DNA of 15,516 nt from CAYJLC01 sp964370735 (GCA_964370735.1 CAYJLC010000046.1:1-15516), one strand, 5' to 3'. Shown: positions 1 through 7,728, counted from the stretch's first letter. Notes: a model not told the origin generated them from the sequence alone. Program-made: numbers and translations.

Positions 1-31
1 TTGTGTCGACGGGTGATTGTTTTTGTTGTGG

Positions 32-874
32 TTATTTTAAATCCACTGATTTTATATGGTCCATATCTGTAAACTCTTGGTTTTCGCCACCCATTGCCCA
101 AATAAATGAGTAAGCCGACGTTCCACAACCACTATGAATTGACCACGATGGGCTGATTACTGCGTCGAAATTTTTCATCACGATATGGCGAGTTTCCGTT
201 GGTTCACCCATTAAATGGAACACAACTTCGCTCTCAGGCATATCAAAATATGTGTAAATTTCCATTCTTCTCTCGTGAGTGTGCGATGGCATTGTGTTCC
301 AAACATTTCCTTCTGAAAGTTCAGTTAATCCCATTGAAAGTTGTGCAGTTTTTAACACTGACGGGTGGATAAACTGGTTGATTACACGCTTATTTGCAGT
401 TTTACTATCACCCATTGGGTTTTTAGCTGCATCTTTAATTGTAAGTAATTTCGTTTCAAAAGCGATGTGCGCTGGTGCTGAAACCATGTAGAATTTCGCA
501 GGGTTTGAACTGTCTACGCTTTCGAAAAATACGTCTTTATGTCCTTTTGTGATGTAAAGACAATCTTTGTAGCCTAAAGCATATTCAACACCGTCAACTG
601 TGATTTTTCCGTCTGAAGCTAAGTTGAAAATACCGATTTCACGTCTTTCTAGTATGTAATTTGTGCCGAAATTTGCGAAACAGTCGATGCCTTTATCAAG
701 TGATACTTTGTCCGTCGTTGGCATACAACCGAACGTTACCATTCTGTCAACGTGGCTGTAAACTGCTACGATTTCGTTAGCAACATATAAATTTTCGATT
801 AAAAATTCGTTTCTTACCTCGTCTGTTGTGTATCTTTTAAAGTCTTTTTGATTTGCGCTATATCTAATATCCAT
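32..874 (-). CDS. kduI: 5-keto-4-deoxyuronate isomerase (4-deoxy-L-threo-5-hexosulose-uronate ketol-isomerase)
   Basis: This 280-residue cytoplasmic enzyme converts 5-keto-4-deoxyuronate, the open-chain product formed from unsaturated uronic acids, to 2,5-diketo-3-deoxygluconate. Assignment rests on end-to-end resemblance to KduI: normal family length, the early segment with VDRMVTFGCMP (about residues 42-52), and the zinc-site pattern His198, His200, Glu205 (in the PSHTHERRMEIY segment) plus His247 (SIHSGCGTS). These match the two-His/Glu/His metal ligands known for E. coli KduI. The ATG is preceded by AAAGGAG at 881-887. Only 16 bases separate it from the nagB stop, so the two are very likely co-transcribed as nagB-kduI. 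Together with the GH88 gene on the other strand it shows that unsaturated glucuronate is processed in the cell. The next enzyme, the KduD-type reductase, is not in the window. By eye its DNA is clearly richer in GC than the regulator gene, fitting a conserved, well-expressed gene. Confidence 0.96.
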   Translation of the reverse strand: MDIRYSANQKDFKRYTTDEVRNEFLIENLYVANEIVAVYSHVDRMVTFGCMPTTDKVSLDKGIDCFANFGTNYILERREIGIFNLASDGKITVDGVEYALGYKDCLYITKGHKDVFFESVDSSNPAKFYMVSAPAHIAFETKLLTIKDAAKNPMGDSKTANKRVINQFIHPSVLKTAQLSMGLTELSEGNVWNTMPSHTHERRMEIYTYFDMPESEVVFHLMGEPTETRHIVMKNFDAVISPSWSIHSGCGTSAYSFIWAMGGENQEFTDMDHIKSVDLK

Positions 875-890
875 TTTTTTCTCCTTTGAG

Positions 891-1646
891 TTAATTTTCT
901 ATTTTAATACCTGATTTTATTAATTTATTAAGTGCAGCTTTATCACCGACGATAGTTACATCAGGGTGCATTTGTAGTATAGAAGCTTGAATTTCTGGCA
1001 TAACTTTCCCAGTGAAAGCTTGGTTTATAATATCTGCTTTATCTTCTCCACTCACTGCAATTACAATTTTTCTAGCGTGCATTATATTTTTTATACCCAT
1101 TGTAATCGCTTGTTTTGGAACTTTCTCTAAGTCGTTATTAAAAAATCTAGCGTTTGCTTCAACTGTTTTTTGAGCCAAATCAACCACGTGTGTTCCAATT
1201 TCAAAAGCTACATCAGGCTCATTAAAACCAATGTGCCCATTGTGTCCAATGCCTAAAAGTTGCATATCTATGCCACCTAAATCGTGTATTAGGTTATCAT
1301 ATCTTTTACATTCATCGAGCGGATTTTCAGCAAGCCCGTTTGGAACATTTGTATTTGATTTATCAATATTAATATGATTGAAAAAATGCTCATCCATAAA
1401 ATATCGATAGCTTTGGTCGTGAGTTTCTTTTAAGCCAACATATTCATCTAAATTTATTGATTTAACATTTGAAAAAGACAAATCACCCTTGTTAAACCAC
1501 TCAATTAACTGCTTATATGTACCAATAGGTGTAGAACCTGTTGCTAGTCCTAAAGTGCAGTTGGGATTAAAGATTACTTGTGCTGATAAAATATTGGCTA
1601 CTTTTCGCGACATTGCGTTGTAATCTTCGGTTAAATATATTTTCAT
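891..1646 (-). CDS. nagB: Glucosamine-6-phosphate deaminase
   Basis: NagB converts glucosamine-6-phosphate to fructose-6-phosphate and ammonia in the cytoplasm. The 251-residue product has the short form typical of Bacillota and shows the family landmarks: the LGLATGSTP phosphate-binding loop (about 32-40), LDEYVGL with Asp67, and GIGHNGHIGFNEP with Asn136, His138 and Glu143, the positions used for catalysis and ring opening. The start chosen is the ATG at 1646, which has GGAG at 1653-1656 at good spacing. An upstream in-frame TTG at 1658 would place that GGAG inside the gene. It precedes kduI by 16 bases and follows the sugar-binding protein gene by 92 bases containing a hairpin. Finding NagB rather than a galactosamine-type AgaS deaminase suggests the amino sugar handled here is glucosamine, although NagB may also serve general amino-sugar metabolism. 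Confidence 0.95.
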   Translation of the reverse strand: MKIYLTEDYNAMSRKVANILSAQVIFNPNCTLGLATGSTPIGTYKQLIEWFNKGDLSFSNVKSINLDEYVGLKETHDQSYRYFMDEHFFNHINIDKSNTNVPNGLAENPLDECKRYDNLIHDLGGIDMQLLGIGHNGHIGFNEPDVAFEIGTHVVDLAQKTVEANARFFNNDLEKVPKQAITMGIKNIMHARKIVIAVSGEDKADIINQAFTGKVMPEIQASILQMHPDVTIVGDKAALNKLIKSGIKIEN

Positions 1647-1652
1647 AATTTT

Positions 1653-1656
1653 CTCC
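1653..1656 (-). promoter_or_regulatory. Ribosome binding site of nagB
   Basis: GGAG on the minus strand, six bases before the ATG at 1646. It decides between that ATG and the in-frame TTG at 1658 in favour of the ATG. Confidence 0.8.
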
Positions 1657-1670
1657 AAAAAGTTTTTCTC

Positions 1671-1695
1671 AAAAACCCTGCTTGAAGCAGGGTTT
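1671..1695 (-). terminator. Intercistronic hairpin between the sugar-binding protein gene and nagB
   Basis: An 11-base perfect inverted repeat (arms 1673-1683 and 1685-1695, core CCCTGCTT/AAGCAGGG) forms a strong stem. In the minus-strand transcript it is followed by TTTTT, of which only about two T residues lie beyond the stem, and then by a second T run after GAGAAAAAC. It lies 27 bases upstream of the nagB ATG with no room for a separate promoter. It therefore probably acts as a leaky terminator or an RNA-stabilising hairpin that lets the binding protein be made in excess over NagB and KduI. The short U-tract makes full termination unlikely. Confidence 0.65.
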
Positions 1696-1738
1696 AAGTT
1701 TATTTATTATTTATATAGCAACAAATAGCCATATTAGT

Positions 1739-3301
1739 TTAATTGCTATAAGTTCTGTCGTAAGCGCCTTGGTAGATTGCAAGTAATTCTTCATAACCTT
1801 CTTCTGTCGCTTTAGCTAGGTAGTCGTCAAATGTTGCTTCAACATCAGCACTGCCTAAAACCCATTTTTGAACCATTTCTTCTACATAAGTACCTAAAGC
1901 TGATTCAATTTTTGATTTTGCTTCAATTTCTTCTGGAGTGAATGGTAGTGATAAATTTGCAATTGTATCGATATAAGGGTCTGCTTCTGTATACATTTCG
2001 ATTCCTTGGTTAGCAAGGTCGATTGTCCATTGTTCTTCATAAGCAGCATCTTGTTGGTATCCAACTTGAAGAACACCCATATCCATTAAAACGTCATTTA
2101 CAGGAATTTCTCCATTTAGAATTTCATCTTTAAAGATTGGTTTTCCGTCAACCATATCGTAAGTTTCACCTTCGATACCAAAGTTCATAGCTCTTGAGCC
2201 TTCTTCGCTGAATAAGTAATCAAATAATTTAATTGCAGCGACTTGGTCTTCGCAGTTAAAAGAAATACCCCAACCAGCATTATAAATTTTGCTTCTTGAA
2301 AATTGAGTGAATTGTTTTCCGTTTGGAGCTTCTGGTGGAAGCATAGGAACCCAATTTAGACCATCAATTTCATCTTGATAAGTGATTTGATATTGTCCAG
2401 TAGAGGCTACCCAGTCAACAGTTGACGCACCTCTGTTTTCATTGAACATAATATTTCTTGAATCTTTACCACGAGTGAAAAGTTCAGGGTCAATTAGTCC
2501 TTTTTCATACATATCAGCTACACCTAAAACAGCATCTTTAAACTCAGGTGTAAATCTGTCATCTTTTACAACACCATCTTCAACATACGGATATAGAGAT
2601 GCGCCATATAAGTTAAACATCGAACCAATAGCGTTTAAGCTAGTGTTAACTCTATCGAAAAATCCGATTTCATCACGTTGACCGTTGCCATTAGCATCTT
2701 CATCTAAGAAAGTTTGTAGAGCATTCACATACTCTTCGGTAGTTTCAGGTATTTCTAGGTCGTATTTATCTAACCAGTCTTGTCTGATGTACATAACTTC
2801 AGAAACATTACCCGCTAGTAAATATGGAATGAAATAAATTTGGCCATCAATACTGCTTGATGCTTTAACATCTGGGTTTTCATCAAACATTTTTTGTAGA
2901 TTTGGAGCATGTTCTGCAATTAAATCATCAAGTGGGATTAATAAATCTTGACCATTTTCAAGTAAATTATTAGTTGAACCTTGAATGATGTCTGGAATAT
3001 CATTTGATGCAAGCATTAAATTAAATTGCTCATTTGCATCACTACCAGCAGTTGTTGGTGCAGCACCTTCAAGATTAATATTTGTTTGATTTTGGATATA
3101 TTCCCAAATTGGTTGGTCTGGTTTGAATACACGAAGCCCATCATAATAGAAGAACGATAAATTAGCAGGCTCTGCCGATTCAGTTGTATTCGTTGTTGGT
3201 GTTTCTGTGTTTGTAGAACCTTGTTCAGCTACATTTGAGCAACCTGCAAGTATTGTTGCAGAAGCTAATGTTAAAGCTAGTATTCTTTTGAAATGTGTCA
3301 T
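1739..3301 (-). CDS. ABC transporter sugar-binding lipoprotein (LplA-type, CUT1 family)
   Basis: This is a 520-residue extracellular substrate-binding lipoprotein of an oligosaccharide importer. The N-terminus is a lipoprotein signal peptide (basic MTHFKR, hydrophobic stretch, then LAGC with Cys21 as the lipidated residue), followed by a Ser/Thr/Asn-rich linker (about 22-48) and a large family-1 binding domain. A loop reading DANGNGQRDE (about 202-211) resembles the calcium-binding loop of alginate- and GAG-oligosaccharide-binding proteins. The start is the ATG at 3301, preceded by GGAGG at 3309-3313; the frame continues upstream to 3439, but that extension has no leader character. The matching permeases lie on the opposite strand beyond the regulator gene. 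No ATPase is present, as is usual for this type, which shares a general MsmX-like ATPase. The ligand is inferred from the neighbours to be a GAG oligosaccharide with an unsaturated end. Confidence 0.9.
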   Translation of the reverse strand: MTHFKRILALTLASATILAGCSNVAEQGSTNTETPTTNTTESAEPANLSFFYYDGLRVFKPDQPIWEYIQNQTNINLEGAAPTTAGSDANEQFNLMLASNDIPDIIQGSTNNLLENGQDLLIPLDDLIAEHAPNLQKMFDENPDVKASSSIDGQIYFIPYLLAGNVSEVMYIRQDWLDKYDLEIPETTEEYVNALQTFLDEDANGNGQRDEIGFFDRVNTSLNAIGSMFNLYGASLYPYVEDGVVKDDRFTPEFKDAVLGVADMYEKGLIDPELFTRGKDSRNIMFNENRGASTVDWVASTGQYQITYQDEIDGLNWVPMLPPEAPNGKQFTQFSRSKIYNAGWGISFNCEDQVAAIKLFDYLFSEEGSRAMNFGIEGETYDMVDGKPIFKDEILNGEIPVNDVLMDMGVLQVGYQQDAAYEEQWTIDLANQGIEMYTEADPYIDTIANLSLPFTPEEIEAKSKIESALGTYVEEMVQKWVLGSADVEATFDDYLAKATEEGYEELLAIYQGAYDRTYSN

Positions 3302-3308
3302 AGTTAAA

Positions 3309-3313
3309 CCTCC
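3309..3313 (-). promoter_or_regulatory. Ribosome binding site of the sugar-binding lipoprotein gene
   Basis: GGAGG on the minus strand, seven bases before the ATG at 3301. It fixes the start at the lipoprotein signal peptide rather than at the ATG at 3439. Confidence 0.85.
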
Positions 3314-3332
3314 GTTAAGTTTGTGTTTTTGT

Positions 3333-3437
3333 CTATACTCAGATTTTACACAACGGACACTCAAAAATATATACTTAACTTTTAAGATTATACACATTTT
3401 CAAATAAAATGCATAGTTATTTTCAATGAATATACTC
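3333..3437. promoter_or_regulatory. Candidate operator sites upstream of the sugar-binding protein gene
   Basis: CTATACTC occurs at 3333-3340 and the related ATATACTC at 3430-3437, both in the same orientation. The 8-base form recurs twice in the divergent control region in front of the permeases. The 3430 copy would sit about 50 bases upstream of the start expected from the TATAAT at 3387-3392, and the 3333 copy lies in the leader. Read on the minus strand the motif is GAGTATAG, so a weak -10 role is an alternative. Binding by the local AraC-type regulator is inference. Confidence 0.3.
3387..3392 (-). promoter_or_regulatory. Candidate -10 element for the sugar-binding protein gene
   Basis: A perfect TATAAT on the minus strand about 85 bases upstream of the lipoprotein ATG. 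At 16-18 base spacing there is no good -35 hexamer (best is TATGCA), as expected for a promoter needing an activator such as the neighbouring AraC-type protein. No convincing terminator follows the regulator gene, so read-through from it into this gene is also possible. Confidence 0.4.
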
Positions 3438-3529
3438 ATTTTTACATATTCACACTTTTTTAATATGTTTTTTACACAAAAATCAACCGAGTAATTTGTT
3501 AACTTTGTATAAAAACTTATGCGAAACAG

Positions 3530-5563
3530 TTATTGTTGCATGTTTAATTTTTGATATTGACCAGGCGATATGCCTTCGTGCTCTTTAAATACTCGAATAA
3601 ATGTATTAATATTTGTGAAACCTACGGCTGTCGATAAATCTTTAATTTTGATATTTGGATTATCAAGCATTACTTGTTTTGCTATATTCATTCTGTAAGT
3701 GTTAAGATATGTTTTAAAATTTTCCCCTGTTTTCTCTTTAAATAGAACACCGACATAATTCATCGATAAATTAAAATGTTCTGCAAGGTCAACAAGCGAG
3801 ATATCTTGGTCATAGTTACTTTTTATAAATTCCAAGAATTCATATTTAATATCGTTTGTTATATTTTCTTCATTTATAATATCATAGTAATCTAAGAATA
3901 AGCTAAAAATAATTGATTTTAACTCTACACTATTATCAATAGATGAAATAGCATCAAATATTTCTTTTTTTATATTAAGTTTAGGATTTAACCTATTTAA
4001 TGTTTCAGATATCGATATTAATATATCATTTTTATTTGTTCGTTCATATACATCTAGCGAAGCATTAAGCACCTTATTTACAACATTAATATATTCGGGT
4101 TTGTTTTTCTTACCAATGTGATAAACCAATATTTTTTCATCATTACTTGAAAAACCAACTCGCTCATCTGAACTTATCAAAATTTCTTCTTCAATAAATA
4201 TATTTTCACTATTTCCGATGGAATGAGTTTTAATTAGTTCATTTATATAGTAGAAACTTAAATTTATATTATAAATATCACTGATTTTACTTACTATAAT
4301 ATAGAAATCATCAAATGTATGTGGTAAATCTGTTAATTTTTTTACTATATCTTCTCTATCTAAATTTTGAATTAACACAACGTATCCTAAATCTGAAACA
4401 TTAATAATGCTTATATCGTTTATTATGTCACTTAATATGAATTTTATATACTGACTACTTAATATATCTCTACTTGCATCATTTTTGATAGTTATATATA
4501 AGAAGTAAATGCTTGAGTTTGATATATCAAGTTGATTTTTTTCAATGACATCATCTATACCATTTTTATGAATTCCATATAATATTTCTTTTAATGCAAG
4601 TTCTTTATTCGTTAAAGTGCTGTTAGAAACTGTTATATGATTTTTAATATATTCTATTTCATCAAATGTTCCGACATTGTTTTCTTCTTGAGAGTTTATT
4701 TCAGCAATATTTAAAATCTCTTTAATAGGTTTATAAGTTCTATTAGTTGAAAACATTACTAGGAAAATACATAGTGGCATTAAAAATAATATAATCGCAA
4801 AAATACTTAGCATATTATCCTCTATAAATCTATCATAAACCACCGTTAGAAAAGTAGCATTATAGTATAAATCATTAGAAATAGTTGATTTAGCTAAGTA
4901 GTTTTCTGGTTCGTCATTTGATACAATAATTTCAAAATCAAACAAAGATTGCTTTTCGCTTATATGACTTAAAAGCGAATCTTTTTCAAAAACAATAAAT
5001 AGTATTGTATCCTTTGTATACGACGTTCTATAAGCGTATACAATATGGTCTTCTTTATCATTATTAACTTCATAAAAACTTGGTATTTTTCCCTCTTGTA
5101 AAATAAACTCATTAAAAGATATTTTATCATCCACACCAAGAGAATTAATAAATTCATCTAATGTAAAGCTTTGCAAATTACTAACGACTCTATCTATCCC
5201 AACATTAAATACAGCAAACGATAATTCTGTGTTATCTAAAAGATTTACGGTCTTAGACAGTCTATTTTGAGCAACAAGCATATCATATTGGTTTATTGTT
5301 GTTTGCTTTAAAAAACCTTCGACCTCATCACTCAAAACTGCATCGTTTAAAATATTAATCGCTGTTTTTAAACGTTGGTCGATAATTCTTGCAGATTCAA
5401 GTGCGTGCAACTCACCTGTATTCTCAACAAGCTCTCTTGTTCTATCATATCTGTCTCTAATCTGAAAAATCAAGAATAATGAAGCTAATATTATAGCTAT
5501 CATTAAAAACCTAGTCATTATATATCGCTGAAATTTATTCATTTTATTAGTTTTATTCTTCAC
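3530..5563 (-). CDS. Transmembrane AraC-family transcriptional regulator with extracytoplasmic sensor region
   Basis: This 677-residue protein combines a membrane sensor with a DNA-binding domain. Hydrophobic helices at about 18-35 and 251-272 enclose a roughly 215-residue extracytoplasmic region, the layout of Cache-type sensors. After the second helix comes a YKPIKEI-type juxtamembrane segment, then a divergent middle region (about 320-470) like that of YesN-type regulators. From about 575 to the end lies an AraC DNA-binding domain with two helix-turn-helix units (ISLVDLAEHFNLS and IKIKDLSTAVGFTN) and the closing FKEHEGISPGQYQ signature. There is no receiver domain, so this is one-component control. 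Translation starts at GTG, supported by GAGGTG at 5569-5574. It lies between the two transporter halves and is divergent from the permease operon, so it is the obvious local activator, probably sensing extracellular sugar. Its DNA is notably AT-rich. Confidence 0.9.
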   Translation of the reverse strand: MKNKTNKMNKFQRYIMTRFLMIAIILASLFLIFQIRDRYDRTRELVENTGELHALESARIIDQRLKTAINILNDAVLSDEVEGFLKQTTINQYDMLVAQNRLSKTVNLLDNTELSFAVFNVGIDRVVSNLQSFTLDEFINSLGVDDKISFNEFILQEGKIPSFYEVNNDKEDHIVYAYRTSYTKDTILFIVFEKDSLLSHISEKQSLFDFEIIVSNDEPENYLAKSTISNDLYYNATFLTVVYDRFIEDNMLSIFAIILFLMPLCIFLVMFSTNRTYKPIKEILNIAEINSQEENNVGTFDEIEYIKNHITVSNSTLTNKELALKEILYGIHKNGIDDVIEKNQLDISNSSIYFLYITIKNDASRDILSSQYIKFILSDIINDISIINVSDLGYVVLIQNLDREDIVKKLTDLPHTFDDFYIIVSKISDIYNINLSFYYINELIKTHSIGNSENIFIEEEILISSDERVGFSSNDEKILVYHIGKKNKPEYINVVNKVLNASLDVYERTNKNDILISISETLNRLNPKLNIKKEIFDAISSIDNSVELKSIIFSLFLDYYDIINEENITNDIKYEFLEFIKSNYDQDISLVDLAEHFNLSMNYVGVLFKEKTGENFKTYLNTYRMNIAKQVMLDNPNIKIKDLSTAVGFTNINTFIRVFKEHEGISPGQYQKLNMQQ

Positions 5564-5568
5564 TGTCG

Positions 5569-5574
5569 CACCTC
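5569..5574 (-). promoter_or_regulatory. Ribosome binding site supporting a GTG start
   Basis: GAGGTG on the minus strand, five bases before the GTG at 5563. No upstream ATG competes; the next in-frame ATG is seven codons inside and lacks a comparable site. Confidence 0.75.
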
Positions 5575-5599
5575 TTTATTTGACATAATTTATATATAT

Positions 5600-5628
5600 A
5601 TTTTATCACAAGTTAGTAAAAAAGTCTA
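5600..5628 (-). promoter_or_regulatory. Candidate promoter of the AraC-type regulator gene
   Basis: On the minus strand the -10 is TAAAAT (5600-5605) preceded by an extended TGA (5606-5608). The -35 is TAGACT (5623-5628), with 17 bases between. The start of transcription would fall near 5593, about 30 bases upstream of the GTG codon. Pattern match only. Confidence 0.4.
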
Positions 5629-5677
5629 TATTTTGCCAAAATTTTACAATTTAGTGTTAATTTGTATACATTTTAGA

Positions 5678-5724
5678 CTATACTCTTAAAATTTTATCAA
5701 AATTTCAAAATACTTTCTATACTC
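5678..5724. promoter_or_regulatory. Candidate operator: two direct CTATACTC repeats
   Basis: Two identical 8-base copies at 5678-5685 and 5717-5724, 39 bases apart, each followed by an A/T-rich tail. The same word occurs upstream of the sugar-binding protein gene at 3333-3340. Spaced direct repeats are common targets of AraC-family proteins. The distance to the permease promoter (over 100 bases) is long for direct activation, so looping or control of the regulator's own gene is possible. Confidence 0.35.
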
Positions 5725-5798
5725 AAAATCTTTGATTTATATCTTTTATGTATATATTTTTTAAGAACTTCACAAAAAACCTCTAAATTCTGTATATT

Positions 5799-5829
5799 TT
5801 GATAAAGCAATGAAAAGTAACGATATAAT
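5799..5829 (+). promoter_or_regulatory. Candidate promoter of the permease operon
   Basis: TTGATA (5799-5804) and a perfect TATAAT (5824-5829), separated by 19 bases. The over-long spacer suggests a promoter that needs an activator. Transcription would begin near 5836, leaving a leader of about 57 bases before the TTG start. Confidence 0.45.
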
Positions 5830-5877
5830 TTTCGTATGTAATAGTGTAATATAAAAATAGAGAAGCAGTTAAATTTT

Positions 5878-5883
5878 AAGGAG
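5878..5883 (+). promoter_or_regulatory. Ribosome binding site that selects the TTG start of the first permease
   Basis: AAGGAG ends directly against an ATG at 5884, which is too close to be used. It sits nine bases before the in-frame TTG at 5893, making the TTG the likely start. Confidence 0.75.
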
Positions 5884-5892
5884 ATGATTACA

Positions 5893-6855
5893 TTGAAAAC
5901 AAAAACAAGAGTAACTAAAAACATGCCACTTTCAGTTAAGGTTAGAGGCTTTTTTGTGACAGTTCTTTATTCATTGAAAAAACATTGGATGCTATATGCA
6001 ATGCTAATTCCATTTATTTTATGGTATGCACTTTTTATGTACAAACCACTTTATGGCTTACAGATTGCATTTAAAGACTATAATATTTTGCGTGGAATTG
6101 AAGGTAGTAGTTGGGTAGGCTTTGAACACTTTGCTGACTTCTTAACTGACGAAAGTTTCTGGCGAGCTTTTAGAAACACCATAATGATAAGTGTGTATGA
6201 TTTAGCATTTGCTTTTCCTGCACCGATTATTCTTGCTATAATGATTAACGAAGTGCGAAATGTTCATTTTAAAAAAGCTATTCAAACAATTACATATTTA
6301 CCACACTTTATTTCAGTAGTTGTTATCGCAGGTTTAGTTACAAACTTTTTATCACCATCAGGTATTATCAATAATATTATAGAATTTTTCGGTGGAGAGT
6401 CAACTTACTTCTTAATTATGCCCGAATATTTCTGGGGAATATTTACAAGTATGGGTATTTGGAAAGGTGTTGGTTTTGGAGCTGTTGTATATATAGCTGC
6501 TTTATCTGGAGTCGACCAAGGACTATATGAAGCTGCACGAATTGATGGTGCCGGCAAATTTAGACAAATGTGGAACATAACATTGCCTTCAATATTACCA
6601 ACAATCATGGTTATGTTAATTTTGAAAATAGGTCAATTACTATCTGTATCTTATGAAGCAATAATCCTATTATACCAACCAGCAACTTATGACACAGCAG
6701 ATGTAATAAGCACTTATGTTTACAGATATGGTTTGCAAGAAGGGAACTATGATTTTGCCACTGCTGTTGGACTTATGAACTCAGTGATTGCATTCATTTT
6801 GGTTTATATAAGTAATAGACTAAGCAAAAAATATTCTGAAACAGGAATTTTCTAG
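5893..6855 (+). CDS. ABC transporter permease, LplB-type (CUT1 sugar importer)
   Basis: This is the first of two membrane subunits of the oligosaccharide importer. The 320-residue protein begins with a basic cytoplasmic tail, has about six hydrophobic helices (the first at about 33-50), and carries the EAA loop that contacts the ATPase: YEAARIDGAGKFRQMWNITLP at about 212-232. The TTG at 5893 is chosen over the ATG at 5884 because of ribosome-site spacing; an internal ATG at 5923 has no ribosome site. The tail up to the first helix matches LplB-type permeases, which pair with long LplA-type binding proteins like the one on the opposite strand. It is the first gene of the rightward operon, with nine bases to the next permease, whose ribosome site overlaps this stop codon. 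Confidence 0.93.
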   Translation: MKTKTRVTKNMPLSVKVRGFFVTVLYSLKKHWMLYAMLIPFILWYALFMYKPLYGLQIAFKDYNILRGIEGSSWVGFEHFADFLTDESFWRAFRNTIMISVYDLAFAFPAPIILAIMINEVRNVHFKKAIQTITYLPHFISVVVIAGLVTNFLSPSGIINNIIEFFGGESTYFLIMPEYFWGIFTSMGIWKGVGFGAVVYIAALSGVDQGLYEAARIDGAGKFRQMWNITLPSILPTIMVMLILKIGQLLSVSYEAIILLYQPATYDTADVISTYVYRYGLQEGNYDFATAVGLMNSVIAFILVYISNRLSKKYSETGIF

Positions 6856-6864
6856 GAGGTAATT

Positions 6865-7728
6865 ATGATAAAGAGCAGAGGTGAGAAAATCTTCGAGATT
6901 TTCGTCCATATAATATTAATTCTTATAGCATTTGTGACATTATATCCATTTTTATATGTTTTTGTGGCTTCAATAAGTTCAGGTAAAGCAGTTGCTGAGG
7001 GAAGTGTTTTCTTTTTTCCAGTGGACACAACTTTTGATGCATATATAGAGCTTGTTGGCAGAAAAGAGATTTGGACTGGTTATGGAAATAGTATTTACTA
7101 TACTGTATTCGGAACAGTTATAAGTATGTTTATTACAATTTGTGGTGCATATCCATTATCAAAATCATATTTAAAAGGAAATAAAGTAATTCGTTTTCTT
7201 GTAGTATTTACTATGTGGTTCCAAGCAGGCATAATTCCACAATACTTAAATTTCATTGACTTAAATATGAGAAATGAATGGGGTGTTTTAATCGGTCTAT
7301 CAGTTAGTACATTTAATGTAATCTTGCTAATAAATTTCTTTAAAGCAGTGCCTAAAGCACTTGAGGAGGCAGCTTTAATTGATGGTGCATCAGATTTCCA
7401 AGTTTTACGTCACGTTTATTTACCACTTTCAAAACCAGCACTTGCAACTATCGGATTATTTTATGGGGTAAATAGATGGAACGGATATTTCTGGTCTATG
7501 CTTTTACTTCAAGATGAAGATAAATACCCACTTAATGTGTGGTTAAAATCATGGATAGTACAAAATACTGCAATAACAGAAACAGGAACAACCATCACAG
7601 CAACATATTCAGCAGAAACATTTATTTTTGCAACAATTATAATTGCAGTAATTCCGATTATGATTATATATCCATTTATTCAAAAATTCTTCGTTTCAGG
7701 AGTAATGATTGGGGCTGTAAAAGAATAG
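6865..7728 (+). CDS. ABC transporter permease, LplC/YtcP-type (CUT1 sugar importer)
   Basis: This is the second membrane subunit of the importer, 287 residues, with about six helices (the first at about 11-36) and an EAA loop reading EEAALIDGASDFQVLRHVYLP at about 167-187. It forms a heterodimer with the preceding permease; in this family the shared ATPase docks onto both EAA loops. The ATG follows AGGAGG (6854-6859), which overlaps the TAG stop of the first permease, so the two are translationally coupled. The PL8 lyase gene starts nine bases after its stop. The length and the WFQAGIIPQYL segment fit the LplC group. The substrate is inferred from the downstream lyase and hydrolase rather than from the permease itself. 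Confidence 0.93.
   Translation: MIKSRGEKIFEIFVHIILILIAFVTLYPFLYVFVASISSGKAVAEGSVFFFPVDTTFDAYIELVGRKEIWTGYGNSIYYTVFGTVISMFITICGAYPLSKSYLKGNKVIRFLVVFTMWFQAGIIPQYLNFIDLNMRNEWGVLIGLSVSTFNVILLINFFKAVPKALEEAALIDGASDFQVLRHVYLPLSKPALATIGLFYGVNRWNGYFWSMLLLQDEDKYPLNVWLKSWIVQNTAITETGTTITATYSAETFIFATIIIAVIPIMIIYPFIQKFFVSGVMIGAVKE

Larger units (their letters stand above)
5564..5892. promoter_or_regulatory. Divergent control region between regulator and permease operon
   Basis: These 329 bases hold no gene. They are extremely AT-rich and contain a candidate promoter for each direction, two direct copies of CTATACTC (5678-5685 and 5717-5724) and the leader of the permease operon. I see no tRNA, riboswitch, terminator or well-formed catabolite (cre) site here. 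Confidence 0.7.

Noticed and set aside
3460..3482. Near-mirror T-rich tract with flanking CAC between the regulator and the binding-protein gene, considered as a terminator
   Set aside because: The arms are mirror-like, not complementary, so no stable RNA hairpin forms.
5693..5806. 11-base inverted repeat (5693-5703 and 5796-5806), one arm overlapping the -35 of the permease promoter
   Set aside because: Made almost only of A and T in a very AT-rich 329-base region; roughly one such match is expected by chance.
5697..5924. 75-codon minus-strand frame in the divergent control region
   Set aside because: AT-driven hydrophobic low-complexity sequence overlapping the permease start and the proposed promoters, with no ribosome site.
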